This document shows, piece after piece, positions 22,494-30,618 of a stretch of DNA of 31,220 nucleotides. Origin of the DNA: Verrucomicrobiota bacterium (GTDB lineage Bacteria; Verrucomicrobiota; Verrucomicrobiia; Chthoniobacterales; JAFAMB01). The position numbers and the translations under genes are program-made. The stretch lies in assembly GCA_019242435.1 (NCBI GenBank), contig JAFAVN010000215.1, positions 1 to 31,220 on the forward strand. Direction: 5' to 3'. How positions within the stretch are numbered: position 1 is the stretch's first letter; every line of letters begins with the position of its first letter. The notes below the pieces were generated by a model, which saw nothing but the letters and a program-made list of their open reading frames with translations, was not told where the DNA came from and did not search any database.

Positions 22494-23648
22494 ATGATTG
22501 CGCCGTACACGTTTCAGCCAAAAGGACGATTATTGGACTTCATGCGGCAGGCAGGGAACCCCGAATTAATCAACTTGGCAGCCGGACTTCCCTCTGTGCA
22601 TTGTGTCCCTAAGGCCGGCCTGGAAAGAGCATTCGCGGTAGCGCTCGCTGAAAACGGGGACGAAGCGCTGGGGTATCATGTCCCTGACGGGGATGTGCGA
22701 TTGCGCGAACTGTGGGCGGAACGGTTCAGTCGCCGAGGAATTCGAATAAGCGCCGACCAGATGGTGATTACTACCGGCTGCTCTCAAGGCTTACACGGCA
22801 TGATCCGCTTGTTAGCTGCGCCCGGCGACGTAGTTGCCTGCGAAGCGCCGGCCTATTATGCCACCCTGGAGATAATGGGTGACCTCGGAGTGAGGGTCCT
22901 ACCGATTCCCGTAAGAGATTCCGAAGGCATCGATTTCGACATAGTACAATCCTTATTTCGGCGTTTCCGCCCTAAACTATTTGTGGTTTGTTCGACGCTA
23001 TCGAATCCTTCCGGCGCCACGATTCCAAATGATGTGCGAAAGCAGCTCGTCGAACTGTGCCGGGAAACAGGCACCCGGATCCTGGAGGATGAGATCTATG
23101 GCGAGCTTTCCGAAGTCGCTGATCTCCAGCCCATCCGCGCGTTCGATGATGGTTCTGTCGTGAGTTACGTCACCAGTTTCTCGAAAACGGTTGCTCCCGG
23201 AGTTCGCGTGGGTGTCTGCCTACCCGGGCCGGATTCCAACCCTTTTGCCCTGTACAAATGCCAGCAGGACATGCACTCAGCTACTCTCTGCGAAGTCGCG
23301 CTTCGCCGGTACCTGGAAAGAGGAGAACTGGACACCCACCTTGAATTCCTGCGGCGCTTCAACCGTGAACGTCGAGAGTTGGCTCTTCGGGTAATCAGAG
23401 AACATTTTCCGGAGACGGCGAGAGTATGGGAACCGGCCGGCGGCTTTCTACTTTGGGTGGAATTACCTCCAACTATTCGGCTCGAAAAAGTTTATCAGGA
23501 AGGGCTGCGTCGAAAGATAACATTTGGCCAAGGTACTGCGTTTTATACTTCGGAAGCCCGTCCTGGTATCCGGCTAAATTGCTCGCGTCCGAGCGAAGGA
23601 GAGCTGGTCCAGGGGCTGCAGACTCTGGGGGAACTTTTGCGGCGGTAG
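22494..23648 (+). CDS. PLP-dependent aminotransferase, class I/II (LysN/2-aminoadipate type)
   Basis: 384 residues from ATG 22494. Fold type I PLP enzyme. Schiff-base lysine K231 in VTSFSKTVAPGVRVG; SNPSG (170-174) and EDEIYGEL (198-205) hold the cofactor Asn, Asp and Tyr. NLAAGLPSVHCVPK and GYHVPDGDVRLRE at the N-terminus and RLNCSRPSEGEL near the end match the MocR-like/2-aminoadipate and aromatic aminotransferase subgroup, without an HTH regulator domain. It transfers amino groups to 2-oxoglutarate or another keto acid; the substrate cannot be read from sequence. It follows dinB by 84 bases on the same strand and has a hairpin 45 bases after its stop, so it could be an independent unit. 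Confidence 0.9.
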   Translation: MIAPYTFQPKGRLLDFMRQAGNPELINLAAGLPSVHCVPKAGLERAFAVALAENGDEALGYHVPDGDVRLRELWAERFSRRGIRISADQMVITTGCSQGLHGMIRLLAAPGDVVACEAPAYYATLEIMGDLGVRVLPIPVRDSEGIDFDIVQSLFRRFRPKLFVVCSTLSNPSGATIPNDVRKQLVELCRETGTRILEDEIYGELSEVADLQPIRAFDDGSVVSYVTSFSKTVAPGVRVGVCLPGPDSNPFALYKCQQDMHSATLCEVALRRYLERGELDTHLEFLRRFNRERRELALRVIREHFPETARVWEPAGGFLLWVELPPTIRLEKVYQEGLRRKITFGQGTAFYTSEARPGIRLNCSRPSEGELVQGLQTLGELLRR

Positions 23649-23692
23649 GATTCCTGGACGAGCGACGCCGTCTCGGGGCCCAATCTGATTCG

Positions 23693-23718
23693 CGCCGTGC
23701 ATGAATCCGTTCACGGCG
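23693..23718 (+). terminator. Terminator after the aminotransferase gene
   Basis: CGCCGTG (23693-23699) pairs perfectly with CACGGCG (23712-23718) around a 12-base loop, and TTTT follows directly. It is a modest but typical intrinsic terminator 44 bases downstream of the stop. Confidence 0.55.
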
Positions 23719-23834
23719 TTTTCGGCGACTCGCTCCGTTCCAACTCGTTCCCCGCTTGCGTTTGTATATTGGACGGGCATTGATAGAGAGGGGGTCTTCC
23801 TCTACGTAGCAACTAAGAGCCGCCTTATTTCCAA

Positions 23835-24911
23835 ATGAAAGATGATTCCAGAGAGTTCCTATTTCGCCTCCTTAGCTTGCCAAGCCCAACCGGATTCGAA
23901 ACCGAGCTGCAAAAGGCCTGGGCTAGCTATATCGGACAATACAGCGATGGAGTGGAAAACGATGCATACGGAAATGCCTGGGCGACATTGAAAGGGCAAG
24001 TCGACGGGCTCAGTGTCATGGTCGAAGCCCATGCGGACGAGATCGGGTTCATGGTCCAGAACATCAGTGATGATGGTTACCTTTACTTGAATCGGATCGG
24101 TGGCAGCGACCGGGCCATCGCCCGAGGCAAACGACTGAGAATCCAGGGAGATCGCGGTCCAGTGTTAGGAGTTATCGGTAACACCGCGATTCATTTGCGG
24201 GATAAAGACGACGACAAAATACCGGAGCTGCACCAACTCTTTGTCGATATCGGCGCGAAATCGCGAGCCGACGTTGAAAGCCGAGGAGTCCGAGTGGGCC
24301 ACCCCGCAGTTTACACGGATACAGCTGAAATGATGACGGAGGACCGGATTGTAGGGCGGGCGATCGACAACCGGATCGGAGGCTTTATCATCAGCCAGTT
24401 GTTTGCCGCGTTATCAGACCTTGCGGAGCGCCCAATGGCCACCGTAATCGGCCTGAATGCTGTCCAAGAGGAAATCGGCTGTTTCGGCGCCAAAATGGCA
24501 GCTTACCGGCTCGAGCCCAAACTTGCTCTTGTGTTGGATGTTACTCATGCAACCGATTCCCCTGGGGTGGATCGGAACAAGTACGGTTCTGTGAAGCTGG
24601 GCGGCGGTCCATCCATTACTCACGGGACCGCAAACCACCCTCAACTGGTCGCTAAACTAGTCGAGACATCGCGCCGAGTAGACATCCAGCTTCAGAATGA
24701 GGCGTCCTCGCGAACTACCGGCACGGATACCGACGCGATTTTTCAATCAAAACAGGGTATCCCCAGTGCTCTGCTATCAGTCCCACTCCGGTACATGCAT
24801 TCAACGGTTGAAATTGCGGATTTGCGAGACGTCGACAGCTGCATCCGGTTATTGAAAGAATTCATTCTCGACCTGAAGGATGTGAAGGAATTTTATCCTA
24901 AATTCGTTTAG
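23835..24911 (+). CDS. M42-family metallo-aminopeptidase
   Basis: 358 residues from ATG 23835. M42 peptidases (PepA/FrvX/TET type) form large cytosolic oligomers and trim peptides with two metal ions. Metal ligands and catalytic residues are all visible: H66 in VEAHADEIGFMV, bridging D178 in GRAIDNRIGG, the E212/E213 pair in NAVQEEIGCFGA, D235 in VLDVTHATDSPG, and H322 in PLRYMHSTVEIAD. LLSLPSPTGFE at the start is also typical. Length fits the family (340-370). It stands alone between two hairpin/repeat-bearing gaps and upstream of the MidA gene. Specificity is not predictable from this. Confidence 0.92.
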   Translation: MKDDSREFLFRLLSLPSPTGFETELQKAWASYIGQYSDGVENDAYGNAWATLKGQVDGLSVMVEAHADEIGFMVQNISDDGYLYLNRIGGSDRAIARGKRLRIQGDRGPVLGVIGNTAIHLRDKDDDKIPELHQLFVDIGAKSRADVESRGVRVGHPAVYTDTAEMMTEDRIVGRAIDNRIGGFIISQLFAALSDLAERPMATVIGLNAVQEEIGCFGAKMAAYRLEPKLALVLDVTHATDSPGVDRNKYGSVKLGGGPSITHGTANHPQLVAKLVETSRRVDIQLQNEASSRTTGTDTDAIFQSKQGIPSALLSVPLRYMHSTVEIADLRDVDSCIRLLKEFILDLKDVKEFYPKFV

Positions 24912-25002
24912 CCAGTCCGAGGGGCTTAAAACTAATCCTGGTAACGAATACACCAATCCCGCTATGTGTTTCCGGCTAACGCCGAGATCTGTATTTGTGA
25001 TT

Positions 25003-25031
25003 GGTCATTTGTCATCTGGGCGAGCTACAGG
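25003..25031 (-). repeat. Dispersed repeat copy upstream of midA
   Basis: On the minus strand this segment reads AGCTCGCC, a short variable stretch, then GACAAATGAC, closely matching the left arm of the inverted repeat at 3789-3812 (AGCTCGCC...GACAAATGAC). It is 21 kb away and in the opposite orientation. It ends 12 bases before the MidA start codon. Confidence 0.6.
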
Positions 25032-25042
25032 CGAGTCCGGCT

Positions 25043-26053
25043 ATGAGCTGGCTCGGTGAAATTGCGCAGTCCGAAGGCGGGCGACTCCGGTTCGACCGGT
25101 TCATGGAACTCGCATTGCTTGATCCCGTCCACGGTTATTATGCGAGAAAGATGCAGGGAATCGGAAGATCGGGCGATTTCTCGACCTCCACTACATTAGA
25201 TACGTCTTTGGGGAGAGCAGTATCCCACTGGCTGGTGGCGGAAGCTCGCGCGATGAACATCGAACCGGTGACCGTTATTGATCCAGGCATCGGAACAGGA
25301 GCGCTGGCAAAAGTAATCCTATCTCAGACCAGACCATGGCAACGGCTCAAATATTATGGAATTGATCTGCGGCAGGATTCCTCGCTCCTGGAGAACGCGG
25401 TCTCGCGCCACCGCCGATTTCGCTTGGTTTCCTCAATCGAGGAAGCACTAACTGAGGCCAATGGTAGAGCCATTGTCATTTCCAACGAGTTCGTGGACGC
25501 ATTTCCTTGCCGGCGGTTAGTCCGGTTGGAATCGGGCTGGGCAGATATCTATCTCGTTTTCGACAATGAACAATGGCGACAGGAACTGCTACCCACCGAA
25601 ATTTCATTCCGGTCGAGCGCCCTGGAAGCTCCGCTTCCTACCGGACAAACCATCGAGACGCATGAGAGTTATCGGATTTGGTTAGGAAAATTATCAACCG
25701 GATTGATTCGGGGATCACTATTGACGATCGATTATGGCGGACGCCCCGAAGAAATTTACCAACGAAAACCGGCAGGCACAGTTCGAGGATTCTTTAAACA
25801 AGAACGCGTCGAAGGGTTGGATATCTTCCGGCGAGTCGGACAACAAGATCTAACTGCCGATGTTAACTTTATCGATTTACAACTCTGGGGTAACAGTTTT
25901 GGTCTAACAACCGTGGAATATCTTACTCAAAGAGAATTTGTTATCCGTTGGTACCGGGACGCGCTGAGAAAATCCGGCATTGCCACCGCGTTCACCTTAG
26001 ATGAGCACGGCGCCGGCACCGCCTTCAAGGTGTTGCATCAGCGGAAAAGGTAG
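25043..26053 (+). CDS. SAM-dependent methyltransferase of the MidA/NDUFAF7 (DUF185) family
   Basis: 336 residues from ATG 25043; an earlier GTG frame (25001) begins inside a repeat. The family pattern is clear: RFDRFMELALLDPVHGYYAR, GRSGDFSTSTTLDTSLG, the SAM-binding loop VIDPGIGTGALA, SNEFVDAFPCRRLV and LLTIDYGGRP. The mitochondrial homologue NDUFAF7 methylates an arginine of complex I subunit NDUFS2; the bacterial role is not well defined, and no nuo gene is in the window. The SAM loop has Asp where many homologues have Glu. It is convergent with xylB. Confidence 0.85.
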   Translation: MSWLGEIAQSEGGRLRFDRFMELALLDPVHGYYARKMQGIGRSGDFSTSTTLDTSLGRAVSHWLVAEARAMNIEPVTVIDPGIGTGALAKVILSQTRPWQRLKYYGIDLRQDSSLLENAVSRHRRFRLVSSIEEALTEANGRAIVISNEFVDAFPCRRLVRLESGWADIYLVFDNEQWRQELLPTEISFRSSALEAPLPTGQTIETHESYRIWLGKLSTGLIRGSLLTIDYGGRPEEIYQRKPAGTVRGFFKQERVEGLDIFRRVGQQDLTADVNFIDLQLWGNSFGLTTVEYLTQREFVIRWYRDALRKSGIATAFTLDEHGAGTAFKVLHQRKR

Positions 26054-26253
26054 CTGCCCAACCGGCGGCGAGAACCCAACGCGTCAGTTCCTACCAAAGG
26101 AACGGTACGCCAAGGGTAAACAGCTCGGCACGCGCACCGATTTACTCATCAGCGCTGGAACAAAGCAAATTACCTTCGCGACGCAGTCTGGGCCGCAGGG
26201 AGGCTCGCTTACCAATCTTGGACGTTTTTCGCCTTTCTTAGCATTCTGCGCTG
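26054..26253. other. Convergent gap between midA and xylB
   Basis: 200 bases between two convergent genes. The only structure seen is a small hairpin at about 26090-26106 (GTTCCT, five-base loop, AGGAAC), which could weakly terminate midA. Nothing else recognised. Confidence 0.35.
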
Positions 26254-27741
26254 CTAGCCCGGAAACCAATCCTTCAGCAACGGATAAACCCGTGCGAACC
26301 TTGCGTACGCGCGGTCGTACCCTTCAACATTGCCGGGTACCGGCTCGGTGACCTCGTCAAAACGTGGGGCAAAGTTTTGCGCTTCATTAAAACCACTCAG
26401 AATACCGGCGCCGATCCCGCCAAGGATAGCGGCGCCCACACCCGCCCGTTCGGCAGCATTGGCATCGTTACCTCTCAACAATGGACGGTTGAGAGTATCG
26501 GCAAGCATCTGCCGCCAGAACTGGCTCGCTAAACCGTTCCCGGACGCGACCCACCGATCCATTTTGACACCAGTCCCTTCGATAGTTTCAATGATCTGGC
26601 GCATGGCATAGCTGATTCCTTCCAGTACCGCCCTGATTAGATGTTGGGTCTCGTGCCGTAGCGTTAACCCAACGAACGTGCCCCTGGCATGCGGATCCAT
26701 CAGAGGCGAGCGCTCACCCACCAGGTAGGGCAAGAAGAACAGGTCTTCCGCGCCGATCGGAACGGTTTCTGCCCTTCGATCTAATTCCTGATAAGAAAGG
26801 TCATCGCAGCCGAGAGTATGTCGCGCCCAACGCAGAGCCATTCCCGCTGAAAGCATCGCTCCCAACAAATACCAGCGAGAATCAGGGGCATGGCAAAATG
26901 TATGGCATCTGGCTTCGCTATCGAAGACTGGTGTAGACAGCGGCACGAAAACCTGTCCTCCGGTACCTAAGGTAACGGACCCCAACCCCGGCTCGATGAG
27001 CCCGTTTCCCACCGCTTGAGACGGCTGATCGGCTGCGCCGGCTGCAAGCGAAATCCCAGGTTTGATTCCGAGCTCGGCAGCAGGATCAGGCAGCAGTTTC
27101 CCACATGACTCCGAGGAGCCACGAACCTCGGGAAAGATCTCGCGAGGCAGTTTTAAGGTGTCGATCACGCCCCAGGCCCAGGTTCTCCGGGCGACATCGA
27201 AGAGACCGGTTGCCGCCGCATCGCTCGCGTCGGTAGCCATCTCGTTGGTCATGCGATATCGGACATAGTCTTTCGGTAGTAGCACTTTCCCGATCTTCTC
27301 AAGGCGACCGGAATCATGGATCTGCAGCCAGCGTAAAGTCGAAATCAGAAAACCGGCGGCCGGTGCGGTCCCGCAAACTTCAGCCAGAATCTTTTTCCCA
27401 ACCGTTGATTCGATTTCGGTAATCAAAGACGCGCTCCTTTGGTCCGCCCAGATGATAGCATTGCCTAAGAGCCGGCCCGCTTTATCCAGGAAAACCGGGC
27501 CATGCATTTGCCCGGAAAAGCCGACACCCAATATTTCGGGCCTTCCGGCGGCCTGGCAGGCTGCGTTCACCGAATGCACGGTTGCCCGCCACCAGGTCTC
27601 AGGGTCTTGCTCGGCCCAACCGGGGCGCGGAGTTAAGATCGGATATTCCGCTGAACCGAGGCCCAGAATGTTCCCGCTGGTCGAGTAAACGACTACTTTT
27701 ACGCTGGAGGTTCCCAGGTCTATGCCGAGTAATGCGCTCAT
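26254..27741 (-). CDS. xylB: Xylulokinase (FGGY family)
   Basis: 495 residues from ATG 27741, the usual XylB length. It phosphorylates D-xylulose with ATP to xylulose 5-phosphate for the pentose phosphate pathway. ATP-binding start LLGIDLGTSSVKVVVYS (4-20); QDPETWW; GFSGQMHGPV (74-83), the XylB GQMHG motif; IIWADQRS; catalytic base D238 in AAGAADQPSQAVG; adenosine-side glycines TLGTGGQVF (257-265); WVASGNGLASQFWRQMLAD as the FGGY signature. No xylA or xylose transporter lies next to it; the GH39 gene at 14416 is the only other xylose-related gene in view. Transcribed away from the palindromic gap at 27742-28066, where its promoter should lie. A related FGGY sugar kinase is the alternative. 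Confidence 0.92.
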   Translation of the reverse strand: MSALLGIDLGTSSVKVVVYSTSGNILGLGSAEYPILTPRPGWAEQDPETWWRATVHSVNAACQAAGRPEILGVGFSGQMHGPVFLDKAGRLLGNAIIWADQRSASLITEIESTVGKKILAEVCGTAPAAGFLISTLRWLQIHDSGRLEKIGKVLLPKDYVRYRMTNEMATDASDAAATGLFDVARRTWAWGVIDTLKLPREIFPEVRGSSESCGKLLPDPAAELGIKPGISLAAGAADQPSQAVGNGLIEPGLGSVTLGTGGQVFVPLSTPVFDSEARCHTFCHAPDSRWYLLGAMLSAGMALRWARHTLGCDDLSYQELDRRAETVPIGAEDLFFLPYLVGERSPLMDPHARGTFVGLTLRHETQHLIRAVLEGISYAMRQIIETIEGTGVKMDRWVASGNGLASQFWRQMLADTLNRPLLRGNDANAAERAGVGAAILGGIGAGILSGFNEAQNFAPRFDEVTEPVPGNVEGYDRAYARFARVYPLLKDWFPG

Positions 27742-28066
27742 AGGGTCTGTGCTCGCCTGAGGTTCGCCCAGAATAGCAGATAGCCGTCCGCATCGCTATT
27801 TCGAAGCGTTGCCGGGCGGGGCAGATAGCAAATAGCACCAGAGCCATCTATCGAGGTCAATGGAGGAGAGCCGCTTTGCCGGTATCTGGCCAGCGGGGTA
27901 GATAACAGGCGGCTCCCGGGAAAGGCCCTCGACACCCAGCGACAATATTTGAATGGCTCATCGGTTAATTCTAGCCGATGGGCCATTTCCGGGAGCCGCC
28001 TGTTGGCTACTCATCGAGCTGGATACATACAAAGCGGCTCCCTCCATTCCACGGAGATGCGCTTCC
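27742..28066. repeat. Nested palindromic intergenic region
   Basis: 325 bases with no gene but four inverted repeats. GCTATTT 27795-27801 pairs with 27830-27836. The outer pair is 27859-27878 with 28030-28048 (19 of 20 positions, one indel). The middle pair is 27904-27927 with 27981-28004 (22 of 24). The inner pair is 27952-27964 with 27975-27987 (12 of 13). The last three are concentric. The inner and middle right arms share 27981-27987, so these two pairings exclude each other. Direct words such as CAGATAGC recur on the left. The element separates xylB from the upstream GlcD-like gene on the same strand and may act in termination or be a decayed mobile repeat. Confidence 0.85.
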
Positions 28067-29434
28067 TTATAGAAACTTCCCGGGATTCAATATCCGATGT
28101 GGATCGAGGGCGGACTTGATCGTTTGATGGAGGGCGAGATTTTCGGGTGAAACCGCTTGGGGCCACCACCGCTTCTTGGCTAGGCCGATGCCATGTTCGC
28201 CGGTGATAGCGCCCTGCCACGCAATCACCTGCTCAAAAAGCGCATCTAGAGTTTTGTCCATGCGCATTTGCATTTCCGGTGCATCGGGATTTGCCACCAT
28301 TACGTTAACATGAATGTTGCCATCACCCGCATGGCCAAAGCAGGCGATGGGAAATCCGGATCGGGCTTGGAGGTCGGCAGCGAATCGGACCAGGTCAACC
28401 AGGCGGCCTCGAGGAACCGTTATATCCTGATTTAACTTGGTCAGACCGGTCGCTTTCAGCGACTCCGAAAACCCTCGTCTCAAATCCCACAACGCTTCAC
28501 ATTCCTTCTCCCCAAAGGCGCGATCGAGAGTCAACGCACCCGATTTTTCCACCAATTTCACGAGAATATCCAAGTCATTCGCAACTGACTTCTCCTGACC
28601 ATCCAGGTCCACTAACAAATGTGCGTTACCCGCCGGCACAATTTGATGCCCGAGATGTTTTCTAGCTGCGTCTAAGGTGAAACCATCCGCGATTTCCAGC
28701 GCCGACGGCAAAAAACCGGCCTGCAGGATCTGTTGAACCGCCTCGGCAGCGTTCTCGATTTCCGAGAAACTGGCGGAGAGCGAGGCTCTAGCCGGCGGCA
28801 GCGGTATCAAGCGGATTGTCGCTTCTGTGACTATACCCAACATCCCTTCGGAGCCGACAAACAGGCCAACCAGGTCGAAACCGGTCTTGTTCTTTAGGGT
28901 CCGCCCTCCGACCCGGACGATTGTGCCATCGATGAGTACAACCTCTAGGCCTAAAATGTAGTGGCGCGTCACGCCGTATTTCAGGCACCGCGGACCGCCT
29001 GCATTGGTAGCGATATTGCCTCCGATGGACGAATCTCTGAAGCTAGCCGGATCAGGCGGATAAAACAGGCGGGAGTCTCTAGCTGCTTTCTTTAATTCCC
29101 CAGTAAGAACGCCTGGTTCGACAACCGCAACTCCATCCAGTACCGACAGTTCTTTGATCCGATTCATCCGCATCAGCGACAGGGCAATACCTCCCTTTTC
29201 CGGTACACAGCCGCCGACGTAGCCGTAACCGGCTCCTCTAGGAGTGACCGGAAGCTGATGCCGACTGGCGATCCGCAAAATAGCACTCACGTCCTCGGTC
29301 GTGCGAGGCTCGGCAACCAGGTCGGGAAGATGCGCAGCAAACCATTTGTCACCACTGTGCGCCATCCGTTTCGCCGGGTCCCGAGAAATAACATCCGGAC
29401 CAACGGCGCTGACTAGTTCGTCTAAGGAAAACAT
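28067..29434 (-). CDS. GlcD-type FAD-linked oxidase (glycolate/D-lactate dehydrogenase family)
   Basis: 455 residues from ATG 29434. VAO/PCMH-fold flavoprotein that oxidises a 2-hydroxy acid. FAD domain: RTTEDVSAILRIASRHQLPVTPRGAGYGYVG (44-74), SIGGNIATNAGGPRCLKYGVTRHYILGLEVVL (with the SIGGNxAxNAGG signature), and FVGSEGMLGIVTEATIRL. Cap/C-terminal domain: FGHAGDGNIHVNVM and GEHGIGLAKK, with the conserved active-site histidines. Length matches GlcD/Dld2-type enzymes (450-500). No GlcE, GlcF or Fe-S subunit is adjacent, so a stand-alone D-lactate or D-2-hydroxyglutarate dehydrogenase is possible. fabI lies 110 bases upstream on the same strand with a hairpin between. Confidence 0.9.
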   Translation of the reverse strand: MFSLDELVSAVGPDVISRDPAKRMAHSGDKWFAAHLPDLVAEPRTTEDVSAILRIASRHQLPVTPRGAGYGYVGGCVPEKGGIALSLMRMNRIKELSVLDGVAVVEPGVLTGELKKAARDSRLFYPPDPASFRDSSIGGNIATNAGGPRCLKYGVTRHYILGLEVVLIDGTIVRVGGRTLKNKTGFDLVGLFVGSEGMLGIVTEATIRLIPLPPARASLSASFSEIENAAEAVQQILQAGFLPSALEIADGFTLDAARKHLGHQIVPAGNAHLLVDLDGQEKSVANDLDILVKLVEKSGALTLDRAFGEKECEALWDLRRGFSESLKATGLTKLNQDITVPRGRLVDLVRFAADLQARSGFPIACFGHAGDGNIHVNVMVANPDAPEMQMRMDKTLDALFEQVIAWQGAITGEHGIGLAKKRWWPQAVSPENLALHQTIKSALDPHRILNPGKFL

Positions 29435-29487
29435 CGATTAAAACGCTGCCTAAAACTTACGACAGGGTTTGTTCAAACTAAAGGGAG

Positions 29488-29517
29488 GAATGGGCGAAGC
29501 CGGGTTTTCGCCCCTTC
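29488..29517 (-). terminator. Terminator after fabI
   Basis: GGGCGAA (29492-29498) pairs perfectly with TTCGCCC (29507-29513), extended past one mismatch by GAA/TTC, with a loop of about 8 bases. It lies 28 bases past the fabI stop on the minus strand. The following tract is only moderately U-rich. Confidence 0.6.
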
Positions 29518-29544
29518 ATGATGGGCTTCGATCAGTTCTAGAGC

Positions 29545-30321
29545 CTACATCCCAATAATCTGATATCCACCGTCGACATAGATCACCTGACCGGTGATCG
29601 CCGCAGCTCCATCGCTGGCTAGAAAAACCCCGGTCTGACCAAGCTCGGCAGGCTCGCAACTTCGACGCAGCGGAGCGCGCTCCTGGTAATGCTTATACAT
29701 GGAGGTAAACCCGGCGATGCCGCGCGCTGCCAGCGTCTGTACCGGTCCGGCGCTGATGCAATTGACCCGGATTTTTTTCGGACCCAAATCATACGCCAAA
29801 TAACGGGTGGTAGCCTCCAGACTGGCTTTAGCCACGCCCATCACATTGTAATGCGGAACTACTTTTTCGGAACCGTAATAGGTCATGGAGACAATCGAAC
29901 CGCCAGAAGTCATTAATGGGACCGCTTCCCTGACCACGCCAACCAGTGAATAGGCGCTGATATTGTGAGCGGTGAGAAAGGCGTCTCGGGTGGTGCTGAC
30001 GAAATCTCCTTCCAACGCCTCCTTGGGAGCAAACGCCACCGAATGCAACAACAGTTCCAGGTGATCGGTGTGTTTCCTTACATTCTGGAAAAACGCACTG
30101 ATCTCGGCATCACTCGAGACGTCGCACGGATAGGTTGGCACATCTGCTCCGAACGCCGCCGTGAGCTCCTCCACATTTTCTCTCAAACGTTCGCCCTGAT
30201 AGTTGAAGATCAACTTAGCGCCCGCTGTGTGCCAGGCTTGGGCGATCGCCCAGGCAATGCTGCGTTTATTCGCGACGCCAAAGACAACCCCTACCTTGCC
30301 TTCGAGAATTTGTGTGCTCAT
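29545..30321 (-). CDS. fabI: Enoyl-ACP reductase FabI
   Basis: 258 residues from ATG 30321, the usual length. It catalyses the last step of each fatty-acid elongation cycle, reducing trans-2-enoyl-ACP with NADH. A short-chain dehydrogenase fold with the FabI-specific features: EGKVGVVFGVANKRSIAWAIAQ at the NAD site, CDVSSDAE, LLHSVAFAPKEALEG, and the catalytic Tyr-x6-Lys as Y158 and K165 in YNVMGVAKASLE, with Y148 also present (SMTYYGSEKV). ISAGPVQTLAARGI and VDGGYQIIGM close it. This is the target of triclosan-type inhibitors in other bacteria. No other fab gene is adjacent. Confidence 0.95.
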   Translation of the reverse strand: MSTQILEGKVGVVFGVANKRSIAWAIAQAWHTAGAKLIFNYQGERLRENVEELTAAFGADVPTYPCDVSSDAEISAFFQNVRKHTDHLELLLHSVAFAPKEALEGDFVSTTRDAFLTAHNISAYSLVGVVREAVPLMTSGGSIVSMTYYGSEKVVPHYNVMGVAKASLEATTRYLAYDLGPKKIRVNCISAGPVQTLAARGIAGFTSMYKHYQERAPLRRSCEPAELGQTGVFLASDGAAAITGQVIYVDGGYQIIGM

Positions 30322-30618
30322 GGAAATTGCTTTTTTATTTTAAAACGTTCCGAGAAGCCGCCCTTTCTCAGCCCAACTCCTCACAGCCAAGCTATTCTGC
30401 GCTTTTCAACAGCTTTGCAAATCCGATTTTGGACCGCGAAGCGCGCAAGCGGAAGAGATCGAAAGCGCGATGAGCTAAAAAAGATAAAATTTCAAAACAC
30501 GAATGAACGCGGGAATGACCGATTTCACCCAAAACATGATGACCGCTGACAAGTCGATCAATCGCTTCCCAGGGACTGAGCTAATCCGAGTTTTTTCGAT
30601 ATCCGGGGCTAACCTGGC
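30322..30618. other. Intergenic region upstream of fabI
   Basis: 297 bases, expected to hold the fabI promoter and the end of the upstream GDSL gene. It contains a degenerate short repeat (ACGAATGAACGCGGGAATG, about 30499-30517) like the one at 2641. A plus-strand frame through this region and antisense to fabI (29965-30549) has no recognisable domain. No clear hairpin or promoter. Confidence 0.4.

Noticed and set aside
27742..28066. CRISPR array
   Set aside because: Repeats are inverted and nested, not regularly spaced direct repeats, and no cas gene is present.
29965..30549. 194-codon plus-strand frame antisense to fabI
   Set aside because: fabI is certain on the other strand, and this frame has no domain or ribosome site.
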